Origin: Cylindrodendrum hubeiense
Lineage: Eukaryota; Ascomycota; Sordariomycetes; Hypocreales; Nectriaceae
DNA: 64,000 nucleotides
Direction: 5' to 3'
Assembly (NCBI GenBank): GCA_014621425.1
Contig: JAANBB010000005.1
Span: 248,001-312,000, forward strand
In this document: positions 45,846 to 57,186 of the stretch, in pieces
Layout: the number at the start of each line of letters is the position of its first letter
Numbering within the stretch: position 1 is the first letter of the stretch
Notes under the pieces: model-generated
What the model was told of the DNA's origin: nothing
Database searches by the model: none
The model's input: only the letters and a program-made list of their open reading frames with translations
Position numbers and translations under genes: made by a program

Positions 45846-47038
45846 CGGCGAAGCGGCGGATGATTGTTAAGCGGAACAATGAAGCCCGGGGGCGGTTCGC
45901 GCAACAAGACGAGCGAACGAACCATGAACCCGCTCTACGCCCGCGAACCCATGCACCCGAGAGCACCTTGTGGGGCAGCGCGCCTCGCGGTTCTCGTAGT
46001 GTGACGGTGATGATGCAAGCCAGCTTACCAGTTTCCGCGTAATCCAGGTCGCAGGGCGCTGGGGCGAGGCCGCTCGACGTCTCCAGGTGCGGCGCGCGGT
46101 TGCCAGGAGCTAGAGCGGGCGGGAATGAGGCAACGGGTGATAGTCGGGACACATGGGACAGGGCATCAACGGGATGGCGCGGTACGGGGCAGTACAGTTT
46201 CCCCTTTCCGCGCTCCGGGACGTGTCTGGCATGCGTCCAGCAGGGTCAGCAAGTGGGAGAATTGCTTGCTTTTTGGCTAGTCTTGTTCTGTTAATACCGC
46301 AGGCCACTGCGGTCACGCGGTGGCCAGTCCTCGCAACTCGTCCCCGCCGGCCTCCTGGCTTCCCCTTGGCCTTATTACAGGATAGTACTAGTCGTCCAAG
46401 AACCGAGCCGTCGCGGTACCGGCCCCGGCCCGTAGGATGCGGGCTAGTTGCCAAGGGGGGGCGCCATGGACCCAGAGCATCTTGGCGAGGGTGGAGCTAT
46501 CGACGTTTTGCATTTTTCAATCGGCCTCGCAAGATCCCTGGTGATTCTCTGGTGATTCCCTGCCCCAGAAGAACCCTGAATTACCCCATGTCGCACCCTA
46601 CAGCCCTTGCTTTTCCCTCGGCGGCCCGGGTCTTCGCCGGCTATCGTTGCTGTGATCAGCGAATACGCCGTACGGCACTTCTGTTCTGGGTCCGCATTGT
46701 GTTTAGCTTAAACGTACTGACTACTACGCTGCGTGGCATGACAGCCAACAACGTGGTATCAACCCTTCGGCGTAGCATTCTGAATTACCCCTGGCTTGAC
46801 CACATCCAATGCCAGGGGAAACTAGCTGTCAAAATCGTACCAGTACCGTGGTTGCGTTGTCAGTCAGACTGCAGAAATTTCCCATGCCACACCAAACAAA
46901 ACCCATGTTCCGACGCCGGGGTGCTGGAGGGGTACAGTCACTAGCGGCACTAGAGGCACATGGTTGGGGCACTTGGTCTGAGACGGATGGTTTGATGGTG
47001 TAGTGATCTTTTTTGGTATTGGATGCACGCTTGATATT
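45846..47038. other. GC-rich intergenic
   Basis: About 1.2 kb. A 263-codon open frame on the plus strand (46153-46944) is Arg/Pro-rich and motif-free; I judge it chance. Nothing else supported. Confidence 0.4.
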
Positions 47039-48351
47039 CTACATCCGATACCCGGCATCGGAAGACTCGTGCGAGCCGGCTCGTGAAGTTGACATCCTCC
47101 TCTCGTCGTAGTGAATCTCAAACTCATCTCGCACCACGATAACGCCCTCCGTAAGCTTCCGTACGCTCTCGCTTCCGCTTCCGCTGCTGCTGTCTCGTCC
47201 GCCGTGCTTTGTGACTGTCTCGCGATCCGAGTACCACCCCGAGTGTTCCGGGGACTTGCCCTTGGCGCTCTTGAGCGTGTTGCCCTTTGCCGTGATGTTG
47301 CGCGAGGCCAGTCTTGAGTCGCCGAGGGCCGTCAGCTCGAGGCCGCTGTGCTTGCCGCTGCTGCCCTTGAGGTCGTAGGGGACCTGGAGAGCGGCAACGG
47401 CGGTGGAACCGAGAAGACTGTCGATTATACCCTTGAGACTGGGAATGCAGACAGTAAGCACTGACAGACCAAGCGAGGTTTGGAACCAAATGGTTCTGGA
47501 AACCGCCAGCCAGGTGGGGTCAGAGTAATCTCGGAACAGATACTGGGCGTTTGAAAGGCTTGGAATAGTCACGATAGGCACACTAGGCGGTCGGTTAGCG
47601 TTGCGATCGAAGCCTGCAGATCGGGGGACAAACATAATTCGAGTGCCAAACAGCGCCATGACGATGGCCTTCCTCCTGACCGTGGTCTGGACATGCCACA
47701 TCATGGCAACGGGCAGAACGCACAGGGCGAGATCCGTGATAATGTCCATGACGCCATTGTAAACGTAGATAGAGCCATAATTCGGGCACTGGGTGTAGCT
47801 TCCCGCAAGCCACGGTGAGGGCAGCGGGCACTGGAAGACGGTGGTGAAGAAGCCGGTGACGACCCAGAGAATGATGAAGGCGCCGAGGACCATGTTGGCC
47901 GTGTTCAGCTTTCCCTGGTTGTCGATCTGCCGGATGAGGAGGCAGATGGAGATCTTGGTAGTGCCACTGATCAAGATGGCAAAGATTCGAGAGGCGTACA
48001 TCAACTGTTCAACACAACTTAGCCGGGTTACATCGATCGCAAACTGGTTAAACCCACCTTGCTATAGCGCTCGAAATCATCCGAAGTGATATCGTCGCGG
48101 TGCACGCCGAGGCCGTTGTTGCAGGCCGCAACGACACACGCCGTCTGGATAAAGTAGAGCACGAGACCGACGAGCAGGGTGTAGTCATAATCCCGCATCG
48201 ACGTGATGTTGAGGCGGATGAGCAGCTTGGTGACGGTGGCCAGGATAGCGTAGACGAGGAAGACGATGGAGGCCACGACGACCAGGGCGGCATGGTCGTC
48301 GTTGGACAGCTGGTAGAAGGCCGGCGCCGCGTGCGAGTCGTCGGTGGACAT
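47039..48351 (-). CDS. fungal rhodopsin-like 7-TM membrane protein (Pth11-related group)
   Basis: Exons (minus strand) 48351-48058, 48004-47634 and 47582-47039 (introns 53 and 51 nt), giving 402 residues. Seven hydrophobic helices include ALVVVASIVFLVYAILATV, YTLLVGLVLYFIQTACVVAA, ANMVLGAFIILWVVTGFFTT and MDIITDLALCVLPVAMMWHV, followed by a long Ser/Lys-rich cytosolic tail. This is the layout of the fungal rhodopsin-like (DUF-type) integral membrane family. The second intron is in frame and stop-free, with donor GTTTGT, branch gctaac and acceptor cctag. Removing it restores GTRIIVPIVTIPSL, the usual sequence at that helix. A surface-sensing role is possible but unproven. Confidence 0.8.
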
Positions 48352-49858
48352 GATGGCGGTTGTCTTGATGCAGTTGTCAGGGCATCCACATGGTCCTCCG
48401 GCGAGTGCTGTCGTCGGCGGCGATGAGTGGAAGGATGGAAGCGCGGTGCAAGTCGAATCGATCGAAGATCCCCCGCCGGACCCGAGACCAAGGAGAAGGG
48501 GATCGTCAGGCGTCTATATATCGCGGCCTCCGTGCGTCGAGGGCGAACCAACAGCCGTCGGAGCAAAGATGCTTCTTTCTTTCGATGCATGTCTCTCTTC
48601 TGCGCCCCAGTGCGTCAGCGGCCACGCCCACCGCAGGACAAAAAGCCCCGGCCGGCACCTGGTCAACGCCACAGTGTCCAATCTGCCGGGCGAGCAGCAG
48701 GATGGGCAGAGGGCCAGCGGGAGGCTCGTCCACGGCGTAGGTTTCTCGCCTAATCTTGAAGTGCTCCCTAGCAAGCCACCAAGGCGACTAGGACGGCTAC
48801 AGAGCACGCTAACAGGCGGAGCCGTCGATGGTCCCGGCTCGCGTAGACGAGCAGCCCGTCCAGGACTGGCTCCCAGCGGGCCGAAGCTTGGGACGGCGTG
48901 ATGGCGTTTCCACTCGAGCTCGAATGGTTTCCGCTCGATGCCGCGAGGTTTTAGGCCGGATCCAGCTAAGCATTACCCAACTTATGCAGTCCCCTGTACT
49001 CTTCTGCAGTCCCCTGTACTCCTCTCCAGTCCCCTGTACTTCTCTACAGTCCCCTGCCATCCTCTGTAGTCCTCCTCTGCACTCCTCTCCACTCCCCTCC
49101 ACTCCCCTCCGCTCCCCTGCGAGCCCCCCCAACCCGGTTTCCGGTGCTATCGTATTAGTTAGTCCGCCTCCCCAAACCCTTCGGAGACATGGCACCACCA
49201 GCACCGTCTCAAGAGCCCTCAGCTCCTCCACTTTCGCCCCCGGAAGGCCTCTAATTACGCGCCATTGCCGCCATGGGGGCTTGCCCGGATCCATCGCGTC
49301 TCCATCCACGGCGTAGGGGCAAACTTGCTGACGGTTTCTGCTCGCCCTCGCTCCGATAGTTGTCCTTGGTGACAGCCTTGGCCGCCAATCGGATCCCGGA
49401 GAGTAAGCCATGGCCCACGCCGCCGCTGTGCTGCCATGTACCCAGGACTCGTCTCGCCACAGACCATGCGCTCAATCTCGGCATTCTGGTCCCGTCAGAT
49501 GCAATCGCAGTGCCTGCAGGGCAGCATGGGACTCTCCGGCGTCCGTACTCCCTACTTGCACATGGAGCCCTATGGAGCACCTGTAGCGTAGTATCAGGTC
49601 CGTCCAACTCCACGCGTCCGCGCCGCAGCCCGCCGCCATTGCCGGGGTGCAGGCTGGGCAGACTGGGGCCTGTTAATTGCTCCTCCTCCTCCTCAGTGAT
49701 GCATGTCGCGGAGGCATCTTCTCTCTTAAATATTATATTGCCCCCCGCCAGCCACCGTGCCACGCGCCTGTTCCCAACGACCACTCCCCCCCCGGCGTCC
49801 GATCATTGTCTCATCCAACCCAGCCTCTCGGGTCTGTTGGCTCTTTCACTCATTCACA
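48352..49858. other. GC-rich divergent promoter region with minisatellite
   Basis: About 1.5 kb between the divergent rhodopsin-like and APC permease genes. Overlapping open frames on both strands reflect high GC content, and none has motifs. It contains the 20-bp minisatellite at 48987-49122. Confidence 0.45.
48987..49122. repeat. 20-bp minisatellite decaying to a CT-rich tract
   Basis: Four successive 20-base units starting at 48987, 49007, 49027 and 49047 share cagtcccctg followed by a ctcttctg-like end. They then degrade into 10-base actcccctcc units up to about 49122. The tract is strongly strand-asymmetric (pyrimidines on the plus strand). Confidence 0.85.
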
Positions 49859-51517
49859 ATGGCTCAATCAAACAGCATCGAGTTGCAGCCCGACACCAAG
49901 GACGTCACTGTCGACGCCACCAAGACCGAAGATGGCGGCGAGTCGGTCTACAACCAGACGCGCACGCGCCGAGTCTTCTCCTTCTCCCAGCTGTTTGCTT
50001 TTTCCCTGACTTACATGTCGCTATGGGAGGGCATGTGCACGTTAGTCCTGCCCATCGCATGAATCAAAGAATCAAAGAAGCAATATGCTGACCTTGCGCC
50101 AGCAACATGTACTTTGCGCTGTACAATGGAGGCCCCCAGACCTTCATCTTCAGCTTCATCATCGTCTTCTGTGGCGCCATCTCCCAGGCCGCCTCCCTCG
50201 GTGAGATGGCGTCCATCCAGCCCGTTGCCGGTGCCCAGTATCACTGGACTTACCATCTTGCGCCTCCCGGCATCAGACGCTTCGCGACCTACGTCCAGGG
50301 ATGGGCCACTTGGTTTGGCTACATCTCGCTGCTTGCCGGTATCGCCAACGTCACCATCATCCTGCTCGAGTCCATGATCCAGCTCAACCACCCCAGCTAC
50401 GTCCCCGGCGGCTGGCACACGTCCGTGCTGGTCATCGCCATGTGCCTTGTCCAGGGTCTGATGAACACCTACGCCTTCGAGATGATCCCCTGGATCGAGA
50501 TGGTCGCCGGTGTTCTTCACGTGTGCCTCTTCGTTGTCTTTGCCGTTGTCCTCGGTGTCATGGGCACCCGCCACGATAGCAGCTTCTGGCTGAAGTCCAA
50601 CACCGTTTCCGGTTGGGACGACACTTACATCGCCTGGAACTTGGGCATGCTCACCTGCGTGTGGAGTTTCACCGGTACGTTTCTTTGAACACTCTGATTT
50701 CTATCATCCACTCACAATCCCATCAGGTTTCGACAGCGCTATCCACATGAGTGAGGAGACCCGAAAGGCCAAGTCGGCTGTCCCCCGCGCCATGTTCTGG
50801 TCCATCTTCATGAACGGTGTTCTCGGCTTCATCATGGTCAACGTCCTGCTCGCTTCCATGGGCTCCATCGACGACGCCCTCAACTCCACCAGCCCCATCC
50901 TCACCATCCTCCTCAGCGTCACTGGTTCCACCAAGGCTACGACTGCCATGATCACCGGCCTCTTCGTCATCTCCTTCAGCGTTAACCTGGCCAACATTGC
51001 GTCCGTTTCTCGTCTGACCTGGGCCTGGTCCCGAGATGGTGGCATGCCCGCATACTTCGCCTTTGTCAGCCCCAAGCACCGGGTTCCCATCCGTTCCATC
51101 GTCTTGACTGTCTTCCTCGTCTGCGCGCTCTGCCTCCTCAACATCGGCAGCTCCAGCTACGTTGCCTTTGGTGCCATCACCGCCCTGTCGTCGCTGGCCC
51201 TCTACATCAGTTATGCCATCGCCATCAGCAGCATCCTGTATGCTCGCTTCAACAGCGCTGGCCTCAAGCTCGGAGAGTGGAACCTCGGCCGCTACGGCAT
51301 TTACATCAACTCTTTCGCCTTGGTGTACACCTTGTACATCATCGTATTCCTCCCCTTCCCCTCCACGCTCCCTGTCACTGCTGCCAACATGAACTACTGC
51401 GGACCCGTCATGGTCTTCGTGCTTCTCGTCACTCTCGTCCTGTGGTTCGCCCGCGCGAAAAAGCACTGGACCGGGCCCAATCTCACTATTCTTGACTTTG
51501 TTATCGCCAACTCTTAG
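49859..51517 (+). CDS. APC-family permease, three exons
   Basis: Exons are 49859-50040, 50103-50674 and 50727-51517 (introns 62 and 52 nt), giving 514 residues. Twelve helices are visible, and HMSEETRKAKSAVPRAMFWS is the fungal choline/GABA-permease signature. Codon use is markedly C-biased at third positions, suggesting high expression. It is paralogous to the permease at 31184-32987 but differs in intron positions. The substrate is probably an amino acid, GABA or choline-like compound. Confidence 0.88.
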
Positions 51518-52947
51518 GCGCTTATGCCCAACTGCAACGTGTCTTGGACACCATGGCCTTGCCTAATACTTATCTGTACGATATAATCCGCGGACATACA
51601 TACACATATAGCATAGTAGATAGTGACATACCGCAAAAGGTCTTCAAATTGAACGTCACTGGGATCCTCGAGATGCCCTGCAAGATAATGGCCCCTTCTC
51701 CACAAGTCGACGTGTCGTGTGCATTATGTGACTCCGCTCATCCTTCCATACCCACCTTGTGCACGGCGTATGTGGACTGGTTTTAGCACAGTGGATTCGT
51801 GGAGTCCCTCGGGGTTGTGGAATGGTACCCGTTGTTAGAGGACTCCTTGTTCGCCAGATTAAGCTGTACCGCTGAGTGTCTAATTGGCGACGGGACTCAA
51901 TCCAGGGGGCCTCTTGCTTTCATGGGTAGTCCCGAGTCTCCCGGCCACATGTCAAATCAATGTTAGGTTCGTGTAGAAAGCCCCATCGGGCGCTGGATTC
52001 GCTGCGGGAATAAGGGGCCGCGTGCAGATAGATTAACTTTGTCTGGCGAATCAGTCCTCGCGCAAGCCCATCGGAGATCTTGATTCGAAGAAGCAATACC
52101 AACGCCATCTTTATGTGGCTTGGTCCGTCGCCGACTTCATTTCTGGTCTGGGGGATCGCCGAAGAAAGTAGTGGATACTTGGTCTTAGATTTCCACGTAG
52201 CGTCAAGTCTGTGCGCAAGAGTACGGCTTCCGGAGTGGCGCTGACGAAAACATCTAGGGTAGGCCACAAGTGCGGAACAAAGCAAATGTATTTGAGAGGC
52301 GGCAAAGAAAGATATTGATGGCTGGGACTGGAACGGCCAGAATGCCGCGTGGGCTCTTTGCCTCTTCTCGGGCCTTCCATCCTCGTATTGACCCCTCAAA
52401 GATAAGTGGCGGTGTCGGAGCTAGAAATGATTTGTGTTCCATCGAGAGGCAAATGTTGTGGGTCTGGAGTGAAACAACTGTTGGTCCCAAATTAACTACG
52501 CCACCCACGATGCTGCATTGAAAGAAACAATGCACTGAAACTCGGTGTTGGCGAGGCAATTACGTACTAAATTAAGTGGACGTTGACTCGTAATGCGCCG
52601 ACTTCAGACTCGCCGTATAATTGTGATGCATTCAGAGCAGCATTTCACCACACTGAAGTTCACGTGAGTCTTTTCACAATCTCCCCAGATAAGAGTCTCA
52701 AAATCCATATTTCAAATGTTGATTTAACAGTGGGGAATGTGGATCGTAAAATCAAGGGAGCCACGAAGCTCGCCCTTGTTGGTATCTATTTGCTCTATTC
52801 ATGTATGCATTCAACGAGAGATCCTTCTCAAGAAATGCAATGCTCAGCCCGCACAAGCCACGCTGTTTCCCCAGATATGTGCTGTCTAATTAAAACAAAA
52901 AAAACTCATGACTTCGTGACCAGAATGGTCTATAATCCCCGCTTCAA
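51518..52947. other. intergenic between convergent genes
   Basis: About 1.4 kb. Open frames on both strands are short or overlap each other. Nothing supported. Confidence 0.4.
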
Positions 52948-54805
52948 TCACGCCCGCTTCAGCACAAGCTTTGTACCTGGGCTTGTCACGCTCACCAACT
53001 GTCCGTCAACGACTTCGAAGATGAACTCATCTAGCGTACCGCTAAAGCCGACGTTCATCCAGGCAAAAGAATTGTCGAACAAGCCTCCATTGCCGCCTTC
53101 CACTGCGGCGCGAGGGGCAAGCGGGAGCGCCAGTCCAACCATGCGGTACGACATGCGCATTGTTCCCTTGGTCCTGTACAGTGAAGACAAGGACCTCGAG
53201 AACGAGTTGGGGCCAGTTGGGTAGAGTCGCGCCGAGACAGGGATCGGCTTCGTTGCTCCCAGCAAGATTGCGCGGATGTCGGTGCCGTTGACGTAGAACG
53301 ACTCCAATCCTAGACCGGGACTGCCCTTGTCCACGGTCAGAGTAAGGTTGGTTCCTGCTGAAGACTCGTCGACGAATGTGCCAGTGAGATTGCTCTCGGC
53401 GTTCTCTGCTGCGGCGTGCTCGGCGGCCGGGATGAAGGTTTCGCCTACAAGGTTGCGAAGGGGCCAGCGAGCTGAGGAGGCGGTCGCGCCGGCAATCAGG
53501 ATGGAGTATCCAATGCCGTGGTCGGGGGAGAGGGCGAAGATGCAAGTGTAGTCTCCATTGCCGCCTGCCTTGGTGTAGAGGTCGGACACGCGGGTGCGGT
53601 TTGAGCCTGGCGTAACAGGGATTGTGAGGCGAGATATTTCCCAGGGCGCACCCACGAGCTCGACCAGAGAACCGGTGCCGCTGTGAGGCTTCATCCAGGC
53701 CCGTGTAGTGGCCGGAGAAAGCAGCTCAGAGTTCAAGATGGAAAGACCTGCGGTGCGAAGATCCGCGGTACTCCCGTAAAGACCACCCGAACTACAACTA
53801 GTTAGGATGTGTTGGTAGACCACATGAGGAGAAAAAGACTTACGCTGTGACAATTTCAACATCGATGCCCCATGCAGAAGTGTTGTAAACACGTGAGCGA
53901 TCGATTGCGTTGACATCTGAAGCAGTCGGCGCCTTCACCGACATACCATCGAGTTCCAGGGGCTTGAAGAGGATGTCCCGCATTGCGTCTTTGCAAGGCA
54001 CGCCCGACAGGCGCTGAAGTACCAGACCCAAGATGGCAAATCCTCCGTCGGAATAAACGGCATTTCGGAATGGGGAAATCACGGCATGCTTGACATCGCG
54101 CATATACGTTAGGAATTCTAAGAGAGGGGTTAATGGATGAGCGGCCGAGAGAGAAGATAGTAGACTTACCTTCAGGCGTGTATTTGCCTGCATCATTCTC
54201 ATATGCTTTTAGAAAGTCTAAAGCATCGGTTAGCATAGGTGTCGTACAGGTACAAAGGAAAACTAACCTGCTGCGCCGCCAGAGCCAGCTTGGTGGGATG
54301 CAAGAGCTCCGATCGTGACGTCGTCCCAGTTGACCTTGTCCCAAGAATCATCACCATGATTTCCTGCGAGCTCGGGAAGATATCTGGTCACAGGGTGGTT
54401 GAAGACTTCGAGGCCTGCCTGGGCGAGGATTGCGTAGACGGTGAAGAGCTTCGTCACGCTGCCGAGGCGCGATATCGTATTGTCATTGAGCACATCGGCT
54501 GTGAGAGTCCCATTCTGGCCCTCGCCAACGTGAGAGTAGCTGTAGATGGATGTGTTGGTTGCGGCAGAAAAGACGTCGACGGTAAAAACGAGGTCGGTTT
54601 GGTTGAGAGCGCCAGCGGAGAAGAGACTCTTAATCAAGTCAGGAAACCCTGCTTTGGCAGCACTGAGCGCCTTTGAATCAGAGGGATCGAAGTTGGAGCT
54701 GAAGGACGGGCCTATGAGAGGGACGTCATTTGATGCGATAATGCTCCCTGCTGTGCCGACTACCAAGGCCAGCAGAGGCGTAAATAAGGACTTGTGAATA
54801 AACAT
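52948..54805 (-). CDS. secreted beta-lactamase-related serine hydrolase, four exons
   Basis: Exons (minus strand) 54805-54268, 54217-54170, 54117-53844 and 53797-52948 (introns 50, 52 and 46 nt), giving 569 residues. A signal peptide is at the start (HKSLFTPLLALVVGTAGS). The beta-lactamase/class C fold has the S-x-x-K motif SVTK (Ser116, Lys119) in ISRLGSVTKLFTVYAILAQA. The Y-x-N-like motif appears as YSD (Tyr217) in VYSDGGFAILGLVLQ. A beta-rich C-terminal domain of about 200 residues ends in TKLVLKRA. Fungal relatives are esterase- or peptidase-like enzymes, including some tied to natural-product pathways; the substrate here is unknown. The second exon is only 48 nt but joins in phase at both ends. 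Confidence 0.85.
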
Positions 54806-56022
54806 TTTGATATAAGTTGATTGACCTGCAAGCGACAGTTCAGTGTCGTGTAGGAAGATCGTGATGGGTTGGGATAATCATCCTTAGTGAAAAGTTAAAG
54901 ACCCGAGCCTTATATGCTGTTGTCAAAACGGCTGCGGCAGTAGATCATCGTCATGATTCCCAGCCCCGATGCCGTCCCAGCCTCGATGCCACACAAGCAG
55001 GCCGAGCCACAGTGCTTGTCTAACTGTTTTAGGTGTGTTGTGTCGCTGGGCTCTTGGCAAGGCGGGCGGCAGACATCCGAGCGGGTATGTGCGATCTGCG
55101 ACATTGTCGCATCAAGGCGCATCAAGGCGCATCAAGACGAATGACGTCCACAGCAATGAAACCAACGGGGCCAATAGGACCAAGCGGTGAGGAGTAGGGC
55201 TGAACTGGAGTAGACCATTCGTCCAAGGAAGCCACTCAGCCTGTGCTGACTACGTAGTACAGTTGGTGTTGGTCCTTTGCACATCAGCAGATTCACGAGG
55301 CATCATTGGGGGCTGTACATGCTGAGTGGATCGAGAGTGAAAAAGCTCGTCGAATGAAGTCATGTGCCACGTTGTTGTGAAATGATCGTCGCGCGCTCAG
55401 CCTCCGAGCGCTCCAAAGGGCTGGATTGAGTTAGTGCCGGCACTTTCACCCGCATTCTCGTATTTATGACCGACGTCACTGACGTCATCTCGTAATATTT
55501 CCTACGAAACAAACGTAGTACTGTGAAACAACTGGCTACTCCGGGTCCTAAGATGAATGCCGTAAAAAGCATTTGTATCATTGGCTCGAGTACTGGAAGA
55601 TATAACTATCTTCTAGGCGCTTCCGTGACTGAGACACGCCTGTCCCGAGCCTTGCCATCTCGACTGAATGAGTATGCCTCACCTGCAAGAGCAAGATATT
55701 CTGTCCATGAAACCCTGTCCGAAAAAAACAAAAGAGTTACGTCATGTTGCGATGCCAACGAGCATCGTGGATTAACCGACTTTGGGGTCATCCTAGTTTC
55801 AAAATTACCCACAACGCCAATACGCCGCTACGCCGCATGTGATTCGTCACCCCACACAAAGGATGATGTTGTGCCGCATAGGGTTGCCGCAAATCAAATC
55901 AAAAGCGCAGATTGCGTCACGCGAGAGGAGGTCCTCAATCGAATCCACGAGCACTGTTACAACCCAAGACCGAAATGCCCCGTTTGCCGATTTCGATGTT
56001 ATTCGCAGTCACTCTCGCCAAC
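54806..56022. other. intergenic; no N-terminal exon found for the aminotransferase
   Basis: About 1.2 kb. The string cgcatcaagg is repeated three times at 55109-55138. I looked here for the missing N-terminal part of the downstream aminotransferase and saw only an acceptor-like attcgcag at about 56002-56009 without a matching upstream coding exon. Confidence 0.4.
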
Positions 56023-57186
56023 ATGTCTACTCACTCCGCTCAGTGGCCCTTGGTTGCTAAGGAGCTTTGCACCCGACTTGGATTCGACAAGATCACCCCC
56101 ATGTGCACTGGAGCTGAGGCCGCCGATACTGCTATCAAGATTGCCCGCAAATGGGGCATCACCCACAAGGGCATCTCTCCCGAAGACGTTCTGGTTCTCG
56201 GAACCTCGGAGAACTACCATGGACTTACTGCCGGTGTCTGGCCCATCATGGAGCCTCTTGATCAGCATGGTGCGTCCTATTCTCTCCAGTAATACACATT
56301 TTCTAACCTGCAGCAGAGTACGGTGTTTTCAGCAAGAACATTACCAATGTCCACCCCGGCAACGGAAAGGTTCTTCGATACTTGCACGCTGAAGACTTTG
56401 AGGCTGTTCTCAGCGAATACCATGGCCGCGTGGCCGGTGTTATCATGGAATGTTTCCACGGCCTGGCAGAGTAAGTTGTCATATCCTTGTTTCCATGTCA
56501 ATCTACTTTTACTAACGATATGCAGAACTTTCGAGGAGGAGATCGAGTTTGCCACAGCCGTCCGAAAGATTTGCAAGAAATACAACGTTCTTTTCATCTC
56601 CGACGAGGTCCGCCAGGGTGCCGGCAAGACCGGAAAGTTCCTCAGCTCCGAGTGGATGGGCCCTGAGAACAAGCCCGACATGGTTACCATGGGCAAGTCC
56701 ATCAGTGGAGGAGCTTACCCGGCTTCCTTCGTCCTCGGAAGCAACGAGATCATGACCCTTGTCAAGCCCTACCAGTCAGCTAGCACTTTCGCCATGGCCC
56801 CTCAGGCAAATGCTGCGGTGCTCGCTACTCTGGAGGTCATGGACGAGGAGAAGCTTATCGAGCGCGCCTTGACCATCGAGGCCAAGTGGAAGGAGACTAC
56901 CTCGACCTGGAAGATCCCCTTTGTTCACTTCTACACATCCCGAGGTGGAGACATGAACGTCATCCTCGACGAGTCACACAAGGGTGTTACTGCTCGCCGC
57001 ATCGCCAGACTTGCTTACCAGAAGGGTGCCTTGATGTACTCTCAGCCCGGCCGTGTCCGCCTCGGAGTTGCTCTGACCATTACCGATGAGGAGCTGGAGA
57101 AGGGTATGGCCATCCTCAAGGAGACCTTGGAGGAGGTGCAGGAGTATGGTGGCATCCCCGGATCCAACCACAAGGCGGAAATGTAA
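56023..57186 (+). CDS. class III PLP aminotransferase (ornithine-aminotransferase-like), N-terminally short
   Basis: Exons as seen are 56023-56269, 56317-56470 and 56526-57186 (introns 47 and 55 nt), giving 353 residues from the ATG at 56023; usual relatives have about 430 or more. Present are the cofactor-phosphate segment TGAEAADTAIKIARKWG, the YHGLTAG segment, FISDEVRQGAGKTGKF (Asp160 for the pyridine nitrogen) and MGKSISGGAYPASF (Lys191, Schiff base). The N-terminal 80-100 residues with the substrate-binding loop and small-domain strands are missing. The frame is open upstream to about 55912 but reads as non-coding. Either a first exon is unseen or the gene is a truncated remnant; the conserved body has excellent codon use, which favours recent or current function. 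Confidence 0.7.

Noticed and set aside
46153..46944. 263-codon frame in GC-rich DNA
   Set aside because: Arg/Pro-rich composition, no motif, no promoter; typical chance frame of GC-rich sequence.
48344..48901. Overlapping long frames on both strands near 48.3-49.8 kb
   Set aside because: High GC content keeps all frames open; products are low-complexity and overlap the minisatellite.
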